Assembly: GCA_023230245.1 (NCBI GenBank)
Contig: JALNXT010000042.1
Location: 1-8,590, forward strand
Reading direction: 5' to 3'
From: Candidatus Cloacimonadota bacterium
Lineage (GTDB): Bacteria; Cloacimonadota; Cloacimonadia; Cloacimonadales; Cloacimonadaceae
Length of the DNA stretch: 8,590 nucleotides
This document shows, in pieces, positions 1 to 5,483 of this stretch. Positions within the stretch are counted from its first letter, which is position 1; each line of letters starts with the position of its first letter. Position numbers and translations under genes: made by a program. Below the pieces are notes generated by a model, which saw only the letters and a list, made by a program, of their open reading frames with translations, had not been told where the DNA came from and did no database searches.

Positions 1-763
1 GTTGGTCCATCGTATCGAATTCGTGGTTATAGGGTCGAAGTCGACTCATGAGTTTAGCAAGGGCCTCAACTTTCCCTTTAGTTTGTGGACGATAGGGGCG
101 ACAGGCGATGACTTCGAAGCCCATATCTTTAGCAAACGCATAGAAATTTTGATTGATTACAGCCTCTTGAAAGTTGGAGCGGCTTTGGTCAACGACGGTC
201 TTCATGTTATCGAATAGTATTTCTTTTGGAATTCCTTGATAGTACTTAAATCCATTGATTAAAGCTGATTTTAATGTGTCTTGATAACGATCGAGAGTTA
301 ACTGCAAATACTTCATTCGTGAGAATCCTAGAACCATCAAGAATACATTGATTTCAAACACTTCTCCTTGCCTGGATGTCATTGACAATCTTTCTTTCCA
401 ATCTACTTGAGCTTGTAAACCTGGATTGGTCTCAAACCGAATCGTTGCTTTGTTAGTTTTATCTATTTTGATTGATCGAGCAAATTCTCTGAGAATTGTA
501 TATTTGCCTTCATATCCGCGTTTTTGAATAAACTTGAATATAGACATATAAGTGCATGACATTTCTAGTTTTTCTTCGATCACTTCTTTGTAATTATCTA
601 GTTTTGAAGGGACTTTCCTCCTTTCTTTTAGTGTTCCATCTGACTTGAAGTATCGTTTGACCGTTCGATAATCACATTGATATATTCGAGCCAGTTCAGC
701 ATAATTTGGTTCAATGTTTTCTTTTTTCATGAACTCCATCCTTTCAAATATGTCTTTTCTCAT
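1..763 (-). CDS. istA: IS21-family transposase IstA, 5' part (runs off left edge)
   Basis: Reading the minus strand from ATG 763-761 gives 254 uninterrupted codons to the window edge, so the C-terminal part is missing. The start is set by AAAAAGGAG seven bases upstream. An N-terminal helix-turn-helix (about residues 19-38, NYAELARIYQCDYRTVKRYF) is followed by an rve/DDE integrase core: Asp121 in QAQVDWKE, Asp185 in ILFDNMKTVV and Glu233 in RPYRPQTKGKVEA. These three contexts are characteristic of IS21 IstA. The family product is a DDE transposase that acts with the AAA+ helper IstB; istB should lie beyond position 1. There are no stops or frameshifts in the visible part, so the element may be intact. 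Family assignment is confident; the exact IS name cannot be given. Confidence 0.95.
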   Translation of the reverse strand, partial: MRKDIFERMEFMKKENIEPNYAELARIYQCDYRTVKRYFKSDGTLKERRKVPSKLDNYKEVIEEKLEMSCTYMSIFKFIQKRGYEGKYTILREFARSIKIDKTNKATIRFETNPGLQAQVDWKERLSMTSRQGEVFEINVFLMVLGFSRMKYLQLTLDRYQDTLKSALINGFKYYQGIPKEILFDNMKTVVDQSRSNFQEAVINQNFYAFAKDMGFEVIACRPYRPQTKGKVEALAKLMSRLRPYNHEFDTMDQ

Positions 764-809
764 GTAAAATTCTCCTTTTTTGACATAAGAGAAGTTTACC
801 AAAAAGAAA

Positions 810-867
810 AGAATAGTCTCTGTAGAAACCGACATTTTCAACCGTCATTTTCCTACATAACTATTCT
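810..867. repeat. IS21 terminal inverted and tandem repeats
   Basis: AGAATAGT (810-817) and ACTATTCT (860-867) form a perfect 8-bp inverted repeat, extended imperfectly by TGTAG (821-825) and CTACA (853-857). Inside lie two abutting 13-mers differing at one base: AACCGACATTTTC (827-839) and AACCGTCATTTTC (840-852). IS21-family ends are known to carry several short transposase-binding repeats, which fits this arrangement. Assignment of individual repeats as IstA sites is inference. Confidence 0.65.
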
Positions 868-881
868 GTCAAATACATTTT

Positions 882-1136
882 ATGAAAAACATCAAAAATA
901 AAGAATTAAATAGGTCGTTCTCAGACCTTAAAGAATGCTGGCGAATTAGGGCTAAGCTTCTTAAAACAAATGAGAGACTCACTATAGAGGAAATCGGATT
1001 TATCAAAAAGGAAGCTGATGGTGGATCGCCGCTTGCCGAATTCATTTACGGTTTATACTACTTTTTAAACGAAAGTGATTTAGATTCTGCTGAAAAATGG
1101 TGGAACAAATTCTTTTATCATAGCAATAGTCGCTGA
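882..1136 (+). CDS. Sel1-like repeat protein fragment, probable 5' half of a frameshifted gene
   Basis: 84 residues, with a soluble, charged N-terminus. The segment at about residues 44-78 (KEADGGSPLAEFIYGLY, then SAEKWWNKFF) resembles a Sel1/TPR-like helical repeat, a fold used for protein-protein contacts. No Shine-Dalgarno precedes ATG 882; the upstream bases belong to the IS21 tip, so native expression signals are probably lost. The reading frame closes at TGA 1134-1136. Removing one T from the TTTT run at 1113-1116 would join WWNKFF directly to IIAIVADIIMVAS and to the next ORF, restoring a full transmembrane helix. I therefore think this is the 5' half of a disrupted gene of about 230 codons. 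The alternative is a genuine short protein ending at SNSR. No specific function is recognised. Confidence 0.5.
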   Translation: MKNIKNKELNRSFSDLKECWRIRAKLLKTNERLTIEEIGFIKKEADGGSPLAEFIYGLYYFLNESDLDSAEKWWNKFFYHSNSR

Positions 1137-1143
1137 CATTATT

Positions 1144-1575
1144 ATGGTTGCGTCCATCATCATTATTATTAAATCATTAGTAAATAATAGTTTTGAATGG
1201 TATACATTTGTTGCTTTTGCTGGTGCTGGAGTAAGCGTAGGTGTCGGAATACCTTATACAATTATGATTCCTAAAACCATAAAATCTATAATACATGGTG
1301 AAAGTTCAGTTTATTTTGGTACACTGACTAATAGCTACTTGCATTTATCAACCTACAAGACAGCGTCTAACTCAATCTATATTCCAATCGAGAAAATTGA
1401 AAAAATCGAGATTTCTGGGAAAGCAAATAAATATCACGGGCCAGTAGATATTTTTATCAAAGAACGTAATAAACCTGTTCATTTGATTGATATTAAAGAG
1501 CCTCAAAAGTTTATTGATGTGTTTAATAGTCTGGATAGTTACATCGAAAATCCAGATGAAGTTAAAATTCTTTAG
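1144..1575 (+). CDS. Membrane protein with PH-like C-terminal domain, probable 3' half of a frameshifted gene
   Basis: 143 codons from ATG 1144, which has no ribosome binding site and lies inside a hydrophobic helix. The open frame extends upstream to 1084 and encodes FIIAIVADIIMVASIIIII, so a start at 1144 would cut that helix. A second transmembrane segment spans about residues 19-43 (WYTFVAFAGAGVSVGVGIPY). The soluble tail (about residues 55-135) is rich in beta strands, with IYIPIEKIEKIEISGKA followed by VDIFIKERNKPVHLIDI and a final helix FIDVFNSLDSYI; this pattern recalls bacterial PH-like domains. Most likely it is the second half of the 882 gene, separated by a one-base frameshift. 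Specific function is unknown. Confidence 0.5.
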   Translation: MVASIIIIIKSLVNNSFEWYTFVAFAGAGVSVGVGIPYTIMIPKTIKSIIHGESSVYFGTLTNSYLHLSTYKTASNSIYIPIEKIEKIEISGKANKYHGPVDIFIKERNKPVHLIDIKEPQKFIDVFNSLDSYIENPDEVKIL

Positions 1576-1996
1576 AGTCACTTGTAAGTGTGGCCATGTC
1601 GGAAAGCAATTCTTTGTAAGAGTTGATTTTCCTGTAAACGCAGATTCAGGCAAAGAAGCAGCTGAAATAGCGAGGTTTATTCCACGTGTCAAACACGATC
1701 ATAAAGACGCGATTTTAAATTGTGTCGAAATAGATTATGAAGAGTATTTGATTCTTCAAAAAATAAATAACAATGATCCCTATTTGAAATGTAAGAATCC
1801 TCAGGAACAAGCTCACATTTTAGGGTTTGCAGAAAGACTTGAAGCGGAGCCACGCTACCAAAATAAAGTCGAAAAAAATAGAAGAAACGTAGTTGAATTC
1901 AAACAAAAGAAACAAAAACAATCCTTAGAGTCGTTTGAAAAATACCAGATGGATTATGAAAACTGGTTCTCCTTCGAAGAATCGTTAGCTTATTAG
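1556..1996 (+). CDS. Conserved hypothetical protein with CKCGHVG motif
   Basis: 146 residues from ATG 1556, chosen over the in-frame ATG at 1487 because the 1487 extension would be the shadow of the preceding gene's coding sequence, while MKLKFFRVTCKCGHVGKQF reads as a natural N-terminus. It overlaps the previous ORF by 20 bases, suggesting translational coupling. Cys10 and Cys12 sit in a CxCG turn as in zinc knuckles, but no clear second Cys pair follows, so metal binding is uncertain. The middle, with IPRVKHDHKDAI and YLILQKINNNDPYLKCKN, looks conserved-protein-like. The C-terminus is charged, Lys/Gln/Glu-rich and likely helical. I do not recognise a function. A strong ribosome binding site for the next gene begins at its stop codon. 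Confidence 0.75.
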   Translation: MKLKFFRVTCKCGHVGKQFFVRVDFPVNADSGKEAAEIARFIPRVKHDHKDAILNCVEIDYEEYLILQKINNNDPYLKCKNPQEQAHILGFAERLEAEPRYQNKVEKNRRNVVEFKQKKQKQSLESFEKYQMDYENWFSFEESLAY

Positions 1997-2007
1997 GAGG
2001 AGAAGAT

Positions 2008-2190
2008 ATGTTTGATATGCCAACTTGGGTTACAGTTTTAGGAATTATCAACACGGTTATTTCAATGGTTGCTTGCCCAATTATTGCAAGTTACAAAGGA
2101 AGAAGTGCTGTCGGATGGTTCTTTGGTGGACTTTTTCTAGGTCTGCTTGGATTGATTATTGTTGCATGCTTAAAGCCCGCAGATAGATAA
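2008..2190 (+). CDS. Small two-helix membrane protein
   Basis: 60 residues preceded by a strong AGGAGGAG ribosome binding site (1996-2003) that overlaps the previous stop, so the start is secure. Two hydrophobic segments at about residues 7-27 (WVTVLGIINTVISMVACPII) and 36-55 are joined by a short loop, SYKGRSAVGW. A Lys-Gly-Arg-Ser loop before WFFGGLFLGLLGLI is common in small bacterial membrane proteins of unknown role. It is probably an inner-membrane hairpin. It follows the 1556 gene by 11 bases, suggesting cotranscription; a 46-base gap separates it from nrdG. No function can be assigned. Confidence 0.75.
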   Translation: MFDMPTWVTVLGIINTVISMVACPIIASYKGRSAVGWFFGGLFLGLLGLIIVACLKPADR

Positions 2191-2193
2191 ATC

Positions 2194-2199
2194 TATACT
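2194..2199 (+). promoter_or_regulatory. Possible -10 box before nrdG
   Basis: TATACT lies 37 bases before the nrdG start, in the only gap (2191-2236) between the upstream genes and the operon. A -35 match at the right spacing is poor (TTAAAG near 2170). The operon could equally be read through from upstream. Weak call. Confidence 0.2.
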
Positions 2200-2236
2200 T
2201 ATGGCTTAAAAAATATTAAAATAAAAGGACACAAAT

Positions 2237-2689
2237 ATGGGAAAAATACGCGTCAATTCTGTGATGAAGAATCCTTCTTTATGCGATGGTTACGGTTATA
2301 GAACTGTTGTTTTTCTTCAGGGGTGTGATCTTCATTGTCAAGGATGCCACAACAAAGGCACCTGGGCTATCGATAAAGGAACACTTATGGAAGTTTCTGA
2401 CTTAGCCGCCTTGCTTAGAGAACAATCAATTAACAAGAAAGTGACAATCAGTGGTGGTGAGCCATTACTTCAGAAAGAAGCTGTTATTGAATTGTTGAGA
2501 GAACTCTCTGATTTTGATTTATGCCTATATACAGGTCATGAGTTAGAAGAAGTTCCAGAAGAAATACTTAAGTATTTGAAATATATAAAAGTTGGAAGAT
2601 TCATTTTAGAACAAAGAACAAGTACCACGCCATTTGTTGGTTCTAAGAATCAGAAATTTGTGAGGATTCATCATGAAGAAGCAAAATAA
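2237..2689 (+). CDS. nrdG: Anaerobic ribonucleotide reductase activating protein NrdG (radical SAM)
   Basis: 150 residues, close to the usual NrdG length of about 150-175. NrdG is an iron-sulfur radical-SAM enzyme that cleaves S-adenosylmethionine and places the glycyl radical on NrdD. The cluster motif is C-x3-C-x2-C at Cys30, Cys34 and Cys37 (GCDLHCQGCHN), with the SAM-binding SGGEP at residues 72-76 and the family's late VGSKNQ motif at about 134-139. The N-terminal NPSLCDGYGYRTVVFLQGC is also typical. An AAAAGGA site precedes ATG 2237. The last 17 bases overlap nrdD, so the two are translationally coupled. The order nrdG-nrdD is the reverse of the common bacterial nrdD-nrdG order. Confidence 0.95.
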   Translation: MGKIRVNSVMKNPSLCDGYGYRTVVFLQGCDLHCQGCHNKGTWAIDKGTLMEVSDLAALLREQSINKKVTISGGEPLLQKEAVIELLRELSDFDLCLYTGHELEEVPEEILKYLKYIKVGRFILEQRTSTTPFVGSKNQKFVRIHHEEAK

Positions 2690-4367
2690 AAACGATAACG
2701 CTGCGAATAGAAAAAGTTATGTTGGCCACGTTTTTAACATTGGCGAAAAAAGGGAAAAAGAAGCTGTCTTGAATAGCCTAAATCCTGAATGGGCTAGACT
2801 TCATCGCGAAGGATACATTCATATTCATGATTTAGATGCTTATGGCTTGACCTATAACTGCCTTACTTTCGATATATTAAGCGCATTCCCTTATAAGAAC
2901 TTCGATGGATTAGATCCAGAAGAAAAGATAGTAGGCGTTTTTGATTTTATCAAAGAGATGCTTGCTAAGATTGGAAACGAACAAAGTGGTGGCATGTCTT
3001 TCGCTAATTTTGATAAAGATTTTGCAGAGATTTTTGCAAAACTTGATGTAAAGGTCTTAGAGAATCATGCTATTTTCAAAGCTTGCATTCGTTCATTGAT
3101 TCTTTGGTGCAACAACATGCACACAAGAATGGGACAAACAAGCTATTATGTTACTTTTTGTATCGGATTAGGAACCACAAATAGTGCTAGATTTTTAGCA
3201 CATACTTTAATTGATTGTTTCTATAACGCTGGAGATTTGGTCTATAAGCCAAATATTGTATTCAAAGTCCATAAAGGTATTAACAGATTTCCTGAGGATC
3301 CTAACTTTGATTTGCTCGAAGAGGCATTGCTTTGCACAGCGAAGAAGATGATTCCTACATATTTATTATGTGACTGTGAAGCCGATAGGAACACTGATCC
3401 TGAAAAACTATCCATAATGGGATGTAGGACTAGAGTCGTAGATGATTTATTCGGTGAAGCTGGTGCTATTGGAAGAAGTAATATCGACAATATCTCGGTC
3501 AACCTTCCTAGACTAGCTTTAGAATCGTCCGCTGAATTAGTAGATGGTTCGTTTAAAGAAAAATTAGATTTATTCAAAAAGAAATGGCTTGAAGTTGCTA
3601 AAACAACAAAAGACATTTTGCTAGATAGATATGAAAAGACATGCAATGCAGATATAGAGTTATTCCCAACTATCAGACAATACAAATTAACCAGAGAAGA
3701 TATTAATGAAGTTGGTTTAAGAGGCACCTTTAGACACGGGACTCTTTCTATTGGATTCATTGGTTTAAGTGAAGCAATGGAAGTCCTTTCAGGGAAGAAA
3801 TATTGGAACGATGATTCTGTTTATAATGAAGCTCTTAACTTTGTTAAATACATGAGAAATTACTTAAACGAATTAAGAGATGAATATCATTTAAACTTCT
3901 CGCTTTTAGCTACAAGCGGCGAATACATAAGTGGCAGATTTGTCGAGATTGATAAAAAGTTATTCGATTCTCCTGTAATGAAGAAAGACTATTATACAAA
4001 TTCATTCCATGTTGATGTCGATAGTAGGCTTCCAGCTTATAAGAAGCTCGAACTTGAAGGCCCGTTCCATATTTTATCTAACGGAGGATGCATTTCATAT
4101 ATTGAATTGGCTGAAGCTCCATTTGGAAACGCAGAAGGTTTAGATGAGTTGGTTGAAGTAGCCATCAATTCTGGTGTCCATTATCTCGGCTTTAATTTCC
4201 CAAAGGATGTCTGCAAGCAATGCGGTGCAGCTGGAACATTCGATGTTTGCCCTGAATGTGGTTCTAAAGAAATAACTCGCATAAGAAGAGTATCTGGCTA
4301 TCTTGAAATTCAAGATTACTTTACCAAAGGTAAGATGCACGAGAGCAAGAATAGGAAAACTAACTAA
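2673..4367 (+). CDS. nrdD: Anaerobic ribonucleoside-triphosphate reductase NrdD, lacking the ATP-cone
   Basis: 564 residues. This oxygen-sensitive glycyl radical enzyme reduces NTPs to dNTPs. Visible landmarks: Cys63 in LTYNCLTFD and Cys251 in IMGCRTRVVDD (the two catalytic cysteines by context), NISVNLPR at 273-280, a zinc site of Cys514, Cys517, Cys526 and Cys529, and the glycyl-radical Gly542 in RRVSGYLE, 22 residues from the end. Many bacterial NrdD proteins are about 700 residues or longer and start with an ATP-cone of about 100 residues that senses ATP/dATP. Here only about 15 residues precede the catalytic barrel, as in T4-type NrdD, so dATP shut-off is probably absent (inference). ATG 2673 follows a GAGG site and overlaps nrdG. 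The stop shares a base with the next start (TAATG). Confidence 0.95.
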   Translation: MKKQNKNDNAANRKSYVGHVFNIGEKREKEAVLNSLNPEWARLHREGYIHIHDLDAYGLTYNCLTFDILSAFPYKNFDGLDPEEKIVGVFDFIKEMLAKIGNEQSGGMSFANFDKDFAEIFAKLDVKVLENHAIFKACIRSLILWCNNMHTRMGQTSYYVTFCIGLGTTNSARFLAHTLIDCFYNAGDLVYKPNIVFKVHKGINRFPEDPNFDLLEEALLCTAKKMIPTYLLCDCEADRNTDPEKLSIMGCRTRVVDDLFGEAGAIGRSNIDNISVNLPRLALESSAELVDGSFKEKLDLFKKKWLEVAKTTKDILLDRYEKTCNADIELFPTIRQYKLTREDINEVGLRGTFRHGTLSIGFIGLSEAMEVLSGKKYWNDDSVYNEALNFVKYMRNYLNELRDEYHLNFSLLATSGEYISGRFVEIDKKLFDSPVMKKDYYTNSFHVDVDSRLPAYKKLELEGPFHILSNGGCISYIELAEAPFGNAEGLDELVEVAINSGVHYLGFNFPKDVCKQCGAAGTFDVCPECGSKEITRIRRVSGYLEIQDYFTKGKMHESKNRKTN

Positions 4368-4933
4368 TGATTTACTATATTTCAGATACACATTTTAGGG
4401 ATCAAGCTATTTTCGATAAGTGCAAGAGACCTTTTAAATCTCTTAAAGAAATGGAAGAGACAATTGTCACTAATTGGAATAACAAAGTTAGTGATAACGA
4501 TATAGTCTATGTTTTAGGCGATATAGTTAAGGACGATGATGCTTCTGCAATTCAAATATTTAGTGGATTAAAAGGCCACAAGCATTTAATTGTAGGAAAC
4601 CATGACCATGATTTATTAGAAGTTATAAGTAAATCGAAGCTTTTCGAATCAATCAAATTTATTGATTTGATTATAGATAAAGAACGTAAAGTCTGCATCT
4701 GTCATTATCTGTTGATGGATTGGATGGAATTCAATAGAAGTGGATTCTTGGTTTATGGGCATATTCACAATAAAACGCCTAAAAACGGAGAACCTTATAG
4801 AATGATGAAAGAGTTCTATAGAAATCTACCTGCTTATAATTGCGGAGTAGATGTGTGCAATTTCGAGCCAAAATCACTCGATGAACTAATTAGTCTCAAG
4901 GAGGCAAACAAAAATGAACCATATATCAATTGA
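4367..4933 (+). CDS. Calcineurin-like metallophosphoesterase, phage-like
   Basis: 188 residues with all the family's metal-binding motifs in order: Asp7-x-His9 (SDTHF), Gly51-Asp52 (VLGDIVKD), GNHDHD at 77-82, His113 (ICHYLLMDW) and GHIHN at 131-135. This predicts a two-metal phosphomonoesterase or phosphodiesterase. The compact size and the ending CGVDVCNFEPKSLDELI resemble small phosphoesterases common in phages and mobile elements. The substrate cannot be read from the sequence; between a ribonucleotide reductase and a nucleotide kinase, a nucleotide substrate is a reasonable guess. Its start overlaps the nrdD stop (TAATG), and its last 20 bases overlap the kinase gene, implying coupled translation. 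Confidence 0.9.
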   Translation: MIYYISDTHFRDQAIFDKCKRPFKSLKEMEETIVTNWNNKVSDNDIVYVLGDIVKDDDASAIQIFSGLKGHKHLIVGNHDHDLLEVISKSKLFESIKFIDLIIDKERKVCICHYLLMDWMEFNRSGFLVYGHIHNKTPKNGEPYRMMKEFYRNLPAYNCGVDVCNFEPKSLDELISLKEANKNEPYIN

Positions 4934-5483
4934 AGGAATGGATGGAGTTGGCAAATCAACTACCTGTAAATTATTAGCCGAGAAACTCGGATACGAATTT
5001 GTTGAGAAACCTCTTCATTATCTTTTTGATAAAGATGAGAAAAGTTTTGATGAATATTTAAGAATAAGGGATCAAGTGAACGCGAATCCAAATCGAGACT
5101 TTACTTCCTGGTTCTACGGACTTGGAAGCCTTTATATGTATGAGGCTTTTAAAGATAAAAACATAGTGACTGATAGACACTTGGCTTCAAATTATGCATG
5201 GAGTGGTTCTGATTATAACGAAGATGTGTATGCGCTTCTTGTTAAAAAACTAGGTGCTCCAAAATTGACAGTTATTATTTATTCACCATCAGACGTTATA
5301 GTTCAAAGACTTATCTCTAGAGATAAGGAAGATAAAGATATCGCTAGAGCAAAAGAATCAGAAAAAATCTATAAAAGGATGGTTGAGTTTTGTGAGAAAT
5401 TCAAATTCCCTTATTTGGTAATCGATACCTCGAAGTTAAAACCAGAAGAAGTTGTTAATAGAATAATAGAAGAATTGAAGTAA
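4914..5483 (+). CDS. Thymidylate kinase-like deoxynucleotide kinase
   Basis: 189 residues. The P-loop GMDGVGKST is at 8-16, and the base/phosphate-binding DRH at 87-89 corresponds to the DR(Y/H) motif of dTMP kinases. A lid-like Arg/Lys-rich segment runs about 132-148 (RLISRDKEDKDIARAK). A Gly rather than Arg in the P-loop, with arginines in the lid, matches type II (E. coli-like) thymidylate kinases. The protein is slightly shorter than the usual 205-215 residues. It could alternatively be a deoxynucleoside kinase of the same fold. A strong AAGGAGG site (4898-4904) sets the start inside the end of the phosphoesterase gene. Its TAA overlaps the next ATG. It probably phosphorylates dTMP or another dNMP to feed the dNTP pool made by NrdD. 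Confidence 0.8.
   Translation: MNHISIEGMDGVGKSTTCKLLAEKLGYEFVEKPLHYLFDKDEKSFDEYLRIRDQVNANPNRDFTSWFYGLGSLYMYEAFKDKNIVTDRHLASNYAWSGSDYNEDVYALLVKKLGAPKLTVIIYSPSDVIVQRLISRDKEDKDIARAKESEKIYKRMVEFCEKFKFPYLVIDTSKLKPEEVVNRIIEELK

Larger units (their letters stand above)
1..877 (-). mobile_element. IS21-family insertion sequence, istA-proximal end
   Basis: The element comprises istA plus about 110 non-coding bases that carry the terminal repeats. The outer boundary is not exact: TGTATTTGACAG read on the minus strand from 877, or TGACAG from 871, are both plausible tips. The other end and istB are outside the window, so the target-site duplication cannot be checked. The tip lies only 4-10 bases before the ATG at 882, so the insertion probably removed the upstream signals of that gene. 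Confidence 0.8.

Noticed and set aside
2..217. Plus-strand open frame of 71 codons
   Set aside because: It lies antisense to the clear IS21 istA coding sequence and has no ribosome binding site.
677..901. Plus-strand open frame of 74 codons
   Set aside because: It crosses the istA start and the IS terminus and has no family features; a chance frame.
1487..1555. Longer N-terminus for the 1556 gene
   Set aside because: The extension overlaps 69 more bases of the preceding gene and looks like its out-of-frame shadow; MKLKFFRV at 1556 fits better.
3242..3760. Minus-strand open frame of 172 codons
   Set aside because: Antisense shadow of nrdD; the plus strand carries the clear catalytic motifs.
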